Made by a program: the position numbers and the translations under genes. From the NCBI GenBank assembly GCA_903906365.1, contig CAIVKC010000043.1, positions 205,293 through 269,292 of the forward strand: DNA of 64,000 nucleotides. Reading direction: 5' to 3'. Numbering within the stretch: position 1 is the stretch's first letter; each line of letters starts with the position of its first letter. This stretch comes from an uncultured Bacteroidota bacterium (GTDB taxonomy: Bacteria; Bacteroidota; Bacteroidia; Chitinophagales; Chitinophagaceae). The notes beneath the pieces are model-generated. The model searched no databases. It was given only the letters and a program-made list of their open reading frames with translations, and was not told the origin of the DNA. Positions 8,654 through 17,270 of this stretch are shown piece by piece.

Positions 8654-9400
8654 TTAATCACCAGCCCTTACTGCTTTGCGGGCCAATTGGAGAAAAACCT
8701 CATCCATCGAACCAGCCTGGTGAATTTTCATGAGTGCGGCAGGGGTGTCCAATGCTTCAATGCGTCCATCCACCATGATAGACACCCTGTTGCAATATTC
8801 AGCTTCATCCATATAATGGGTGGTGACAAAAATGGTGATTCCCCTGGCCGAAGCCTCATAAATCAGGCTCCAGAATTCCCGGCGTGTTATGGGGTCGACC
8901 CCGGCGGTCGGTTCATCCAAAAAAACAATGGCCGGATCATGAACAATGGCTATTGAAAAAGCTATTTTTTGTTTCCATCCCAGCGGCAGTTCCCTCACCA
9001 GGGTCTTTTCCTTTCCTTCCAGGTGAAGTTTTTCAACCAGCATCCGGGTTTTTTCCCTGATCTGGATATCGGATAATCCATAAATGCCGGCATAGAAGCG
9101 GATATTTTCCCTGATCGTTAAATCCTCATATAAGGAGAACCTTTGGCTCATATATCCTATTTTCCTTTTGATCCATTCATTTTCCCTGTATACATCATAT
9201 CCGGCTACGCGGGCTGTTCCTGAACTTGGCAGGGACAACCCGCAAAGCATTCTCATCGCGGTGGTCTTACCTGCCCCATTGGCTCCCAGGAAGCCGAATA
9301 TTTCCCCTTTGTTGACATCAAAACTGATGTTATCAACAGCGGTGAAAAGCCCGAACTGTTTGCTCAGGTTTCTAACCGTGATTACCGGCTCTTTTTCCAT
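8654..9400 (-). CDS. ABC exporter ATPase with degenerate signature motif (YbhF C-terminal half-like)
   Basis: A 248-residue ABC ATPase. Walker A GANGAGKTT (39-47), Walker B ending in LDEPT (catalytic Glu present) and the H-loop His (H195 in TTHYMDEA) are intact. The ABC signature reads LPLGWKQ (138-144) instead of LSGGxKQ. A variant of this kind is what I recall for the second ATPase half of YbhF-type systems. Its partner, encoded just upstream, has a normal signature but a defective H-loop, so the two should form an asymmetric heterodimer. I place the start at ATG 9400, five bases after the upstream stop; a TTG at 9409 would overlap that stop. Confidence 0.9.
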   Translation of the reverse strand: MEKEPVITVRNLSKQFGLFTAVDNISFDVNKGEIFGFLGANGAGKTTAMRMLCGLSLPSSGTARVAGYDVYRENEWIKRKIGYMSQRFSLYEDLTIRENIRFYAGIYGLSDIQIREKTRMLVEKLHLEGKEKTLVRELPLGWKQKIAFSIAIVHDPAIVFLDEPTAGVDPITRREFWSLIYEASARGITIFVTTHYMDEAEYCNRVSIMVDGRIEALDTPAALMKIHQAGSMDEVFLQLARKAVRAGD

Positions 9401-9405
9401 AATCT

Positions 9406-10326
9406 TCAATCTTTCATTAATGACATAAAGCAGTCCTCTATATTGGCTTCAATGGGATGGTATTCAACCTGCGTGTAGGTTCCCCGTTTAATGATGTCTT
9501 CCAAAATGGCCTGTTCACCTCCCCGGTTTTTAAAGGCGACATGGGTATATTGTCCAAATAGGTAGCAGCTTTCCACGGAGGGTTCTTTTAAAATGGCATT
9601 CATTAATTGGTACATCTCCACGGCCTTTACGGCCCAAAGCGGGTAAGCGTAGTTCTTAATGATTCCCTTGGGGGTGTTGATGGAAAGAATTCTTCCTTTT
9701 TGAAACAGGGCCACACGGTCGCATAGGCCTGCTTCATCCATATAAGGAGTTGAAATAAGGATGGTAATACCATCCCTTTTCAGGCGATGAAGCATTTCCC
9801 AGAGTTCCTTTCGTGAAACGGCATCCACGCCCGTTGTTGGCTCGTCAAGAAACAATACGGTTGGTTTATGAATCAGGGCACAACTCAGTGCCAGTTTTTG
9901 TTTCATTCCCCCGGACAACTGTCCTGATTTTCTTTTTTTGAAGGGCTCAATCTGGCTGTAAATGTCTTTGACCAGCCCGTAATTGGCCTCGATGGTGGTG
10001 TTAAAGATCGTAGCAAAGAATTCCAGGTTTTCCTGTACGGTTAAATCTGAGTAAAGGGAGAATTTGCCGGGCATATAGCCAATGGATCTCCTGATTTCCT
10101 TATATTGTTTGACGACATCAAGACCCATCACGGTGGCTTTCCCGCTATCAGCCAACAGCAGGGTGGTGAGTATACGGAACAGGGAGGTCTTACCTGCGCC
10201 GTCCGGGCCTATTATACCGAATATTTCCCCTGCATCCACTGAAAATGAAATATCACTCAGGGCAGTGAAAGTTTCCTTTTTTATCTTGTAAGTTTTCTTA
10301 ATATGTTCAACAACTACCTCTGCCAT
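9406..10326 (-). CDS. ABC exporter ATPase with H-loop His replaced (YbhF N-terminal half-like)
   Basis: A 306-residue ABC ATPase with Walker A GPDGAGKTS (40-48), canonical signature LSGGMKQ (137-143) and Walker B LDEPT (160-164). The H-loop reads ISTPYMDEA: Pro194 stands where the catalytic His is expected. The C-terminal tail (about 215-306) is an extra domain, as in DrrA-type ATPases. In E. coli YbhF the corresponding two ATPase domains are fused in one chain; here they are two adjacent genes. It begins three bases after the adaptor stop, in the same operon. Confidence 0.9.
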   Translation of the reverse strand: MAEVVVEHIKKTYKIKKETFTALSDISFSVDAGEIFGIIGPDGAGKTSLFRILTTLLLADSGKATVMGLDVVKQYKEIRRSIGYMPGKFSLYSDLTVQENLEFFATIFNTTIEANYGLVKDIYSQIEPFKKRKSGQLSGGMKQKLALSCALIHKPTVLFLDEPTTGVDAVSRKELWEMLHRLKRDGITILISTPYMDEAGLCDRVALFQKGRILSINTPKGIIKNYAYPLWAVKAVEMYQLMNAILKEPSVESCYLFGQYTHVAFKNRGGEQAILEDIIKRGTYTQVEYHPIEANIEDCFMSLMKD

Positions 10327-10329
10327 GAC

Positions 10330-11268
10330 TCAATTAAGTTTAACTTCCCCATACATGCCAATCTTCAGGAATCCATCGTTGCGCACATGAATTTTAACGG
10401 CATACACCAGGTTAGCCCGCTCATCTTTGGTCTGTATGGTTTTGGGCGTGAATTCGGCTTTATCTGATATCCAATATATTTTACCCTCATAGGTCCTGTA
10501 TTTCTCCGGACCGTTGTCCACGAGCACTTTAACCATTTGATTCAGTTTTATTTGCGACAATTGGTTTCCCGTAAAATAGGATCTTAAGGTAATGGTGGAC
10601 AGGTCAGCAATTTTATACAATGCCTTGCCCGGTGCAGTTACTTCGCCTGCCATCGCATATTTGGTCAATACCGTTCCACTGATGGGATTTACCACATTGG
10701 TTCTCTTTTCCTGGTCAATTATCTGCGCCACGGATTTGCGCAATGGCATATATTCACTTAGAACGGTCCGGTTTTGGGTTCCCGTCGCGACTTCCTGTAC
10801 CTTAATTTGCTGCTCTGTAACTGCCAGCTGTTTTTGCAATACCTCGATTTGTGTATTGAGGTCATCTAATTGTTTGGTGGTGGCGGCATCTGCTTTTATG
10901 AGCCTTTCGGTACGTCCTTTCTCGTATAAGGCATTTGCCAATTGTACCTTGATCACTTCTATCTGGTCCTGCAGCAGATGCACCTGGGGTTTAACGTCAA
11001 GGGTCTTCTGGTGCAGGGTACCAATGGTGGCTTCCACCTGCTGCTTCTGCAGTATCAGCGGAACTGAATCTATGGTGGCAACAATGCTGTCTTTGGCAAG
11101 CATGCTTCCTTCCTCTATATTCAGGCTGGTAATTTTACCGCCGATTTCCGAGGAAACAATGACTTCGTCTGCTTCAAAGGACCCTTCCGCATCCGAGCCT
11201 TTATTTCCGAGGGAACATCCAGCCAGCAAACCGGCGATAGCCGCATATAATAACGATCTTGGTTTCAT
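10330..11268 (-). CDS. Lipoprotein membrane-fusion adaptor (HlyD/YbhG family)
   Basis: A 312-residue periplasmic adaptor linking the inner-membrane ABC pump to TolC. A signal peptide ends in the lipobox LLAGCS (Cys18 predicted lipidated). It is followed by a lipoyl half-domain (VSSEIGGKITSLNIEEGSML), a long helical hairpin (about 75-170, rich in Gln, Glu and Lys), the second lipoyl half (NPISGTVLTKYAMAGEV) and a beta-barrel region. This order is standard for the HlyD family. It lies 25 bases after the TolC gene and directly before the ATPase genes. Confidence 0.88.
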   Translation of the reverse strand: MKPRSLLYAAIAGLLAGCSLGNKGSDAEGSFEADEVIVSSEIGGKITSLNIEEGSMLAKDSIVATIDSVPLILQKQQVEATIGTLHQKTLDVKPQVHLLQDQIEVIKVQLANALYEKGRTERLIKADAATTKQLDDLNTQIEVLQKQLAVTEQQIKVQEVATGTQNRTVLSEYMPLRKSVAQIIDQEKRTNVVNPISGTVLTKYAMAGEVTAPGKALYKIADLSTITLRSYFTGNQLSQIKLNQMVKVLVDNGPEKYRTYEGKIYWISDKAEFTPKTIQTKDERANLVYAVKIHVRNDGFLKIGMYGEVKLN

Positions 11269-11293
11269 TGTTATTTATTTTAGTCTTGGGATA

Positions 11294-12604
11294 TTACTTT
11301 ATTAAATTTCCCGTGCTTACCAGGTAATTATACTGAGCCAGTAATAATTGTATCTTATGCAGAATATACATGGACCTCGCCTGATCTTCTGCGTTCACCT
11401 CCGTAATGTAATCTCTGGCGGTTATTACGCCATTTTCAAGTTGGGCAAGTGCGGCCATTTTTACCGATCTGCGAAGGGAGATGATGGAATCATCGATCAA
11501 TATCAGTTTCCTGGATTTTGAAATGTCTTCGGTTTGCTGGATATTGGAGAGGGAAACATTGAAAAGGAATGTCTGTTTTTCCGCATCCACTATTTTTCTG
11601 TTTAATGCATTGATCTGCTTTTGGTTCTTTAGGGTATAGAGGTTTCCAAGATTCCAATTCAGGCGAATACCGCCCAGGTAGTACCAATCGAAATTATTAC
11701 TGAGCATGTTTAAGCCCGGTCTGCCATATCCTCCCTGTACAAACAGGCTCACTTTGGGTCTTATTTGTGCCTCCAGAAAGTGATCCTGCAGGTCATAGGC
11801 TTTTATCTGGTAATTGTACAAAAGCAATTCCGGGCGGTTCACATCCTGGTTCAATATGGGTTCTGCGGGAAGTTCCAGCCTGGCAGCGGGTTCAAGGGTC
11901 CTGTTTATAAAAAGACCGATCATTTCCATGGAGCTTCTTCTGGCAGAACCTAATTCCAGGCTGGATTGCATGGTTTGCAGTTGCTGTGCTTTCAATATAT
12001 CAAGATTGCTTTTGAAAGCCTGGCCATTGGCCAGCAAAGCACTGGTTCTGTCAATGCCGTTTTGAATATCAGCGTTTACAATTTTATTGGAGTTCAATTG
12101 CTCATCCAGCAGGATCACACCAAAAAACAACTGGGTGATTCTGTCCGCCAGGGGGTATATGGCGACTTCCACATTTTGTTCGGAAATGGAATCATTGACT
12201 GCCGCCTGTTTTTTACCTGTTTTGATCAGTCCTCCATCGTAGAGCAATTGATCAATTTCCCCGTTTATTTTGTACTGGTCCTTGCTGTAATTAGGCAGGG
12301 TAAAGCCGGGAATGGGAATCTTGAATGGGAAACTGGTTACTGCGGATTGGTAAGTGGACTGCGCGTTTAAGCTGAACACCGGTAAATAGCCCCGGGCAAG
12401 GTTCTCAACCGTGTAGCCGGAGGACTTTGATAAGAGGTCTTTTTGTCTGATCAGCGGATAGTTGACTTTTGCCATGGCATATAGGTCTGCCAGTGTAAGG
12501 GCTTTGACAGGCTGTGCGTTCAGTGCCGGCTGCAGGAAGAGCATTAATGACACCGGTATACTTTTTTTCAGGATATGGATACATAACGTTTTATAGTAAC
12601 ACAT
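11294..12604 (-). CDS. TolC-family outer membrane efflux protein (ABC-2 exporter operon)
   Basis: A 436-residue outer membrane factor, first gene of the YbhGFSR-like operon. A signal peptide (about 1-31, ending in ALNAQ) is followed by two repeats of the TolC fold: long amphipathic helices separated by the membrane strands, including the FVQGGYGRPGLNMLSNNFDWYY-like barrel region near 300 and WNLGNLY. It provides the exit duct for the adaptor and ABC-2 pump encoded downstream. A later start (Met21) is possible but would shorten the signal peptide. Confidence 0.85.
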   Translation of the reverse strand: MCYYKTLCIHILKKSIPVSLMLFLQPALNAQPVKALTLADLYAMAKVNYPLIRQKDLLSKSSGYTVENLARGYLPVFSLNAQSTYQSAVTSFPFKIPIPGFTLPNYSKDQYKINGEIDQLLYDGGLIKTGKKQAAVNDSISEQNVEVAIYPLADRITQLFFGVILLDEQLNSNKIVNADIQNGIDRTSALLANGQAFKSNLDILKAQQLQTMQSSLELGSARRSSMEMIGLFINRTLEPAARLELPAEPILNQDVNRPELLLYNYQIKAYDLQDHFLEAQIRPKVSLFVQGGYGRPGLNMLSNNFDWYYLGGIRLNWNLGNLYTLKNQKQINALNRKIVDAEKQTFLFNVSLSNIQQTEDISKSRKLILIDDSIISLRRSVKMAALAQLENGVITARDYITEVNAEDQARSMYILHKIQLLLAQYNYLVSTGNLIK

Positions 12605-12965
12605 GGGGCATTGTTTAATGTCAAATAGGTAAAGGCGATGCCAATAGCTGTGTAGTATGTTTATTCAATGAGGTTAGATATTTTGGATAGGCCCTTATAA
12701 AGTCAATATATCTGGTTAATTGCTTGGATGTTTTCAAGTCATTTGATTGAGCAGGGATCGGAATGGGTGTTATATTTTATCGGTTCAAAAAAATTCACAG
12801 GGATTATTGATCAGCTGACAGCTTCTGTGCCTGAAAAATCAAAGTGATTTTGCCCTTTCAGGAAAGGCGGTGCATAATTTAACAATATCCGGTTACATTC
12901 ATCTGGTTTCCGGGTCCCCGCAGAGGCGCCCGGAAGCGTGCATGTTGAAATCAGCTTGCTAATAG
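12605..12965. other. Intergenic region upstream of the ABC-2 exporter operon
   Basis: About 360 bases without a gene. It must contain the operon's promoter, but I see no clear TAnnTTTG element on the minus strand. A GC-rich inverted repeat TTCCGGG / CCCGGAA (12908-12914 and 12929-12935) lies just downstream of the next minus-strand gene. It has no T-run and could be a weak terminator for that gene. Confidence 0.45.
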
Positions 12966-13472
12966 TCAGATATTACATAAAGAGCAATGGATATCCAGGT
13001 GTACCGTTTTTATTTTCCAAATACCTTTTATTTTTTGGAGATATATGATACACAACCCATATCCATGCTTTTGCCTAACCGAATTGGCGATGGCTGGATC
13101 TGTAAACTCAAAACTGGTGTTTAAACTGGCCGCAGTATGGTCATCGGAATATCGCAGAATGGCGGTTTCATTTCTGTCTATTTTGTGTTTTAAGGATACA
13201 TGCACGGCAGAATCCAGCATGGTTTTGATGAAATTGTTTTTTCCAACAAAGTTTTCGTGCATCCATTGCAGGATGAAGTCTTCCGGCAGAAGGGCACTCA
13301 GGGTAGTGGTATCAGATTTGTTAAAATAGGTTCCAAAGCTGATGGCCGTACTCCAGATAAGGCTGTCATCCGAAGTAGAGGGGGTGTCCTGATGGGAATT
13401 ATTTCCGGCTCCCTGTTGTGATAATCCCAGCAGGGGCATTAAAAACAAACTTATATGTAGTAATACTTTCAT
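12966..13472 (-). CDS. Secreted NTF2-like (SnoaL/DUF4440-type) protein
   Basis: A 168-residue protein with a signal peptide (about 1-19, ending in LGLSQQ) and a single NTF2-like fold of the DUF4440/SnoaL kind. Typical elements are an N-terminal helix with AISFGTYFNKSDTTTLSALLPEDF, a mid-domain GKNNFIKTML, and the closing strand GIWKIKTVHLDIH. Such domains bind small ligands or act as accessory folds; no catalytic residues can be assigned. The start at 13472 is chosen because it gives a clean signal peptide; an upstream in-frame ATG at 13544 adds 24 mostly polar residues. Confidence 0.6.
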   Translation of the reverse strand: MKVLLHISLFLMPLLGLSQQGAGNNSHQDTPSTSDDSLIWSTAISFGTYFNKSDTTTLSALLPEDFILQWMHENFVGKNNFIKTMLDSAVHVSLKHKIDRNETAILRYSDDHTAASLNTSFEFTDPAIANSVRQKHGYGLCIIYLQKIKGIWKIKTVHLDIHCSLCNI

Positions 13473-13687
13473 AATAAATAAATGTAGGAACCTGGAGCGG
13501 TGCCTGGGCTGATGGAATTCATTGGCTGATCTGACAATCGTCATTTAAAACAAAGCCTTAACAATGAATCTATTATGGTGATTTGTGCAGGAAAGCTGAC
13601 CTGGATTCTATTTATTGGTTTGGTTGCCCGGCATGCCACTGGGCTATCCTGTAAATACCTGATAGCCAGGAGCCCGGCAACTGAAAA

Positions 13688-13930
13688 CTATTTTTTGCCA
13701 GAGAGTTTTTCATATTCTTTAATGGCATTCAGCACACTGTTGATTTTATCGGGTGGGGAGGAGAGCGGTGAAAATAAAGTGGGTTCGCCGTTTTTGAATT
13801 CCACAAAGAAAAATTCAAAAATATGGTTTTGAAAGACCGTTCCGTGGAATAAAAGCCCACTGGTTATGGGAGTCATTTCAAAATCCATCCGGTATTGTTT
13901 TCCATCCATGGTGCAGGTTGTTGTTGGCAT
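13688..13930 (-). CDS. Small conserved-looking protein of unknown function
   Basis: An 80-residue soluble protein without a signal peptide. The N-terminal half has a beta pattern (TCTMDGKQYRMDFEM, then GLLFHGTVFQNHIFEFFFVEF) and the C-terminus is a Lys/Glu-rich helix (INSVLNAIKEYEKL). I do not recognise a family. The regular alternation and composition suggest a real gene, but no ribosome site or operon partner helps to confirm it. Confidence 0.5.
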   Translation of the reverse strand: MPTTTCTMDGKQYRMDFEMTPITSGLLFHGTVFQNHIFEFFFVEFKNGEPTLFSPLSSPPDKINSVLNAIKEYEKLSGKK

Positions 13931-14463
13931 GGTTGCTTGGTTTTGGGTTACTTCCTTGTTATCTGTTTGACGGGTTTGCTTTGCTACCGGGATAAATAAT
14001 ACGCTATTTTTCCGGCTCTTGCCCGCAGCTCAAGTGCAGCCAGCCGGATGTATGATTTATCCTGTACGGTCTCCCCTGTAATATGCTCCCGGTAAGGGCT
14101 CCTTATTGCATTTTGGCTAATGTATGGAGATTGAATACGGGTTCTGATGATTATACTCATCCATTGATATGATAATGTTTGGTTGTGTACCAGCTATTTT
14201 GGCCTTTCATGGTCTTTATGATTGATGAAAGGGAGGCTCCTGCCTTTCCTGAGCTCGGTAGTAGCATGGTGGTAAATCATAATTTTATTTGATTTATGTC
14301 ATTTAGTAAGAGGTTTGCGTCCAATACATTTGAATCAAATAATATTCTTGAATTTGGTTCGGGAAATTTGATTACACAAAACGGTTTTATCACATAGGTT
14401 TCCTGATCGGTTCACATGAATTATTATATTGGATTTCCTAATCACCACTTAAAATGTAAACGT
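13931..14463. other. Divergent intergenic region
   Basis: About 530 bases between a minus-strand small gene and the plus-strand PepSY-like gene. No gene was found. The right part (14280-14400) is AT-rich and carries a candidate promoter at 14302-14332 and an ATTTGAATCAAAT palindrome at 14328-14340. I see nothing else in it. Confidence 0.5.
14302..14332 (+). promoter_or_regulatory. Candidate promoter for the PepSY-like gene
   Basis: TTTA (14302-14305, three of four matches to TTTG), a 19-base spacer and a perfect TAnnTTTG element, TACATTTG (14325-14332). A 13-base palindrome, ATTTGAATCAAAT (14328-14340), overlaps the -7 element and could be an operator. The transcript would have a leader of roughly 125 bases. 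Confidence 0.4.
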
Positions 14464-14955
14464 ATGAAACCTCTATTTAAGATCGGCCTGGGAATGTTAA
14501 TTGTTCATTTTTCAGTTATTAATACAACCAGGGCCCAGGATACCAGTTTTAAGACTTTGCCCACTATCACCATTACGGCAGCTTCTAAAGTTAACAGGGA
14601 AGTATCCAATGCCTTTAAGAATACCTTTCCGGAAGCTAAAGAGGCCGTTTGGACCAAGATGGATAAGAATTACCTGGTTAAATTTATTTCCAGAGATCAA
14701 AACAACCGCGCCCTTTTCACCAATAAGGGGCAACTGGTTTATCATATCAGGTACGGACAGGAACAAAATCTGCCTGATGATGTACGTAATCTGATAAAAA
14801 AGAATTACGCCAATTATAATATTACAAATGTTATATATGTAAGCCAGGACGAAAGAAAAATATGGGTAGTAAATCTGGAGGACCAAAAGAAACTTATAGT
14901 AGCCAGGGTAGAAGAAGGGGAATTGGAGCAGGTAGATTCCTACAATAAGTCCTAA
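14464..14955 (+). CDS. Secreted PepSY-like protein (BLIP-like fold)
   Basis: A 163-residue protein with a signal peptide (about 1-25, ending in TTRAQ) and a PepSY-like/beta-lactamase-inhibitor-like region. A helix followed by paired strands is seen twice: VSNAFKNTFPEAKEAVWTKM ... YLVKFI, then LPDDVRNLIKKNYANYN ... IWVVNL. Proteins of this class are common, small and periplasmic in Bacteroidota; their role is not established. The start at 14464 is chosen over an in-frame ATG at 14416 because it begins directly with the Met-Lys-Pro of the signal peptide. A terminator follows at 14981-15010. Confidence 0.7.
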   Translation: MKPLFKIGLGMLIVHFSVINTTRAQDTSFKTLPTITITAASKVNREVSNAFKNTFPEAKEAVWTKMDKNYLVKFISRDQNNRALFTNKGQLVYHIRYGQEQNLPDDVRNLIKKNYANYNITNVIYVSQDERKIWVVNLEDQKKLIVARVEEGELEQVDSYNKS

Positions 14956-14980
14956 GTTCTAACAAGTTCGGCATTGATTG

Positions 14981-15010
14981 AAAAGATCTCCAGGCATGGA
15001 GGTCTTTTTT
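14981..15010 (+). terminator. Rho-independent terminator after the PepSY-like gene
   Basis: A 12-base stem, AAAAGATCTCCA (14981-14992) / TGGAGGTCTTTT (14997-15008), with one G-T pair and a GGCA loop, running into six T residues. Confidence 0.85.
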
Positions 15011-15491
15011 ATTGGGTGGATACCTGTCTGAACCAGGCCAACTTTTCCTCTGAGGCAGTTTAATTCCTGGTAGCCAGGGATTGCCCATTTTTTTGTCTGC
15101 TCATGGAGGGAAGGGCCAGCCCGTTGGGATGGTTTAGCCATTGGGGTTTTCAGCCAGGAGGATACCGGGAAGGAATAATACAGGAGTTTTGATGATTTAA
15201 GGCCGCCATCAGCTTAAAAGAAGGGCAATGATTATATGGGTATCAATCCAATGAGGTTGAAAATGGGTTGTTATAGCAACTGCCGGGCGTGCCAGCAGGA
15301 TAGGTTTTTGGGCTTGGCTTGATGAATGGAAGCGCCGGAAAGACGACCTGTATGCCTGATGTTAACAGGGTGCCTGTTGCAGCCGGCAGGATTTAATTCA
15401 GGGTAATGAACGGCTGTTGTTAACCCCTGCCCCTGACAGGCCGGTATTTTTTAAGGGAATCGGACTACAATTGATTGGCAGCAGAGGTCAT
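15011..15491. other. Intergenic region with no recognised feature
   Basis: About 480 bases between the convergent PepSY-like gene (plus) and the MlaD-like gene (minus). Short open frames here have no signal, domain or ribosome site. I see no repeat, RNA or terminator for the minus-strand operon. Confidence 0.5.
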
Positions 15492-16481
15492 TTATTTAGG
15501 CTGGGATAGGTTGTTTGGTTTTTCCTTGGCCTGTTTTTTGAAATAGCCCCGGAACAAAAAATTGTGTTGAAGGGCCTTTAGATCCTGGTCCAGTTTTTCG
15601 CTGCTGGTGCTCAGGTTCCGGGTTAATACCCTCAGATCATTGGCCACCTGCTGGTCGTGTAAGATCGTACCGGCCGGGTTATCGGTCCTGTTCAAGGCAA
15701 GGCTGGCTTGTTTGATGTTGGATGAAAATTCTGATATACTCTGTGAGGCATCCTTTAATTGGGCGACTGTTTTTTGAATATTACTATAAACCAGGGTATC
15801 ATGGATCAGTTCGCTGGGTAAAGTACCCTCTTTATTTAAGCCGGTAACAAAGTCATTTATTTTTGCAATGACCGATTCGGCATTTTGTGAGGCAGCTTTA
15901 AAATGCTTCACCGAGGAGCTGAGCCCGTTTGCCACAGTGGGGTCATTAATGAGCCCGCCAACAGTTCCCTCCCCGTCTTTAATACGCTGGCTGATGACTT
16001 TAAGATTCCCTGTTATTCCCAGAAGATTCTTGTTATTTTCCTGCAGGGTGGTCATCATTTCATCGGTACTGACGGATTTTTCACTTCTGAGAAAATCCCC
16101 GTCCCGGATAGTTCCTGCACCCGGGCTTCCGCCGAATATGATGACAATACGATTTCCAATAAAACCATCGGAAGATATTTTGGCCCTGGAATCCCTGTTT
16201 ATATGGGGTTGGGCATCACGGTCTATATTCATCTGGATTTCCACATCGGCATTGCCCTTGAAATCCATTTTCTTCACGGTTCCTATTTTCACTCCCGACA
16301 GCCAGACATTGTTTCCCGGTTGAAGTCCACTGACGTCATCGAAAACAACTTTGACCGAAAGCGTCTTGGAAAAGGTCTTTCGCTGGCTTCCAATGGTAAA
16401 TACGGCTGCTACGAATATGGCTATTCCAAAAAAGAGGAATGCTCCCACCACTATTCCTTTGTTTATGGTTATGTTTTTCAT
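15492..16481 (-). CDS. MlaD-family MCE-domain protein
   Basis: A 329-residue inner-membrane protein. One N-terminal helix (about 8-30) is followed by a single MCE domain (about 38-118, LSVKVVFDDVSGLQPGNNV ... SDGFIGNRIVIIFGG) and a long helical tail (about 130-320) that could form a coiled-coil tube. In the Mla system MlaD is a hexameric lipid-binding ring in the periplasm that passes phospholipids between the membranes. It overlaps the ATPase gene by four bases (ATGA). No MlaC, MlaB or MlaA gene is next to it, as is common outside Proteobacteria. Confidence 0.9.
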   Translation of the reverse strand: MKNITINKGIVVGAFLFFGIAIFVAAVFTIGSQRKTFSKTLSVKVVFDDVSGLQPGNNVWLSGVKIGTVKKMDFKGNADVEIQMNIDRDAQPHINRDSRAKISSDGFIGNRIVIIFGGSPGAGTIRDGDFLRSEKSVSTDEMMTTLQENNKNLLGITGNLKVISQRIKDGEGTVGGLINDPTVANGLSSSVKHFKAASQNAESVIAKINDFVTGLNKEGTLPSELIHDTLVYSNIQKTVAQLKDASQSISEFSSNIKQASLALNRTDNPAGTILHDQQVANDLRVLTRNLSTSSEKLDQDLKALQHNFLFRGYFKKQAKEKPNNLSQPK

Positions 16482-17257
16482 GGATTGGTGATAAAATTGT
16501 AATTATAAAATCCCCTTATTTTCATGTCCTCTGTGTTAAAAACATCCTCAAAGCTCCCCTGCCTGGATATTTCGCCGTCCACCAGCATGGCCACCCGGTT
16601 ACCGGTCATTTTAGCACAGGTGAGGTCATGGGTTATGATAATAGAACTGGTATTGTATTGCTTCTGGACCTTATTGATCAGGTGGTTTATTTCGACACAG
16701 GTGATGGGATCAATACCTCCGGTGGGTTCATCATAGAGCATGATTTCAGGGTTCAGGATCAGTGTTCTGGCGATTCCAATTCTCTTTTTTTGCCCCCCCG
16801 ATAGTTCTGCAGGCATTTGGTGGATGGTTTGGATTAACCCGACATCGTTTAGTACCTGTTCAACCGCAGTATCAACCTGTTTGCGGGTTAGTTTTCGCTG
16901 GCTTCGGACCAGGGGAAATTCCAGGTTTTCCCGGACTGTCATCCCATCGTATAATGCACTGCTTTGGAAGGAAAATCCTATCCGTAAGCGCAGGCTTTGC
17001 AATTCTTTGCTGCTTAACTGATCCAGCTGCTTGTCAAGCAAAATTACCTTTCCGGCATCCTGTTTGAGCAGACCGGCAATTATTTTTATCAGCACTGATT
17101 TTCCGCTGCCGGACCGACCGAGGACCACTACATTTTCCCCTTTTCGCACTTCCAGGTTTATGCCCCGGAGGACAGCGTTGCCGCTGAACGATTTGAAAAG
17201 CCCCGTGACCGAGATGACATTTTTAGCGTTGTTGATATTTTCGGGCGTATCGGGCAT
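16478..17257 (-). CDS. MlaF-family ABC ATPase
   Basis: A 259-residue ATPase of the MlaF/Ttg2A group that powers lipid transport by MlaE. It has Walker A GRSGSGKSV, signature LSGGQKKR, Walker B MLYDEPTGGIDP and H-loop ITHDLTCA, all intact. The GGIDP after Walker B is typical of the MlaF branch. I use ATG 17257, 13 bases after the permease stop; a TTG at 17299 would extend it by 14 residues and overlap the permease gene by 29 bases. Confidence 0.9.
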   Translation of the reverse strand: MPDTPENINNAKNVISVTGLFKSFSGNAVLRGINLEVRKGENVVVLGRSGSGKSVLIKIIAGLLKQDAGKVILLDKQLDQLSSKELQSLRLRIGFSFQSSALYDGMTVRENLEFPLVRSQRKLTRKQVDTAVEQVLNDVGLIQTIHQMPAELSGGQKKRIGIARTLILNPEIMLYDEPTGGIDPITCVEINHLINKVQKQYNTSSIIITHDLTCAKMTGNRVAMLVDGEISRQGSFEDVFNTEDMKIRGFYNYNFITNP

Positions 17258-17270
17258 TGGGGAAATTATT

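Noticed and set aside
10592..11305. 237-residue open frame antisense to the lipoprotein adaptor
   Set aside because: Its content mirrors the HlyD-type adaptor; it has no recognisable fold and no operon partner.
13641..13667. Inverted repeat GGCTATC / GATAGCC downstream of the 80-residue gene as a terminator
   Set aside because: The loop is 12 bases and there is no T-run on the minus strand.
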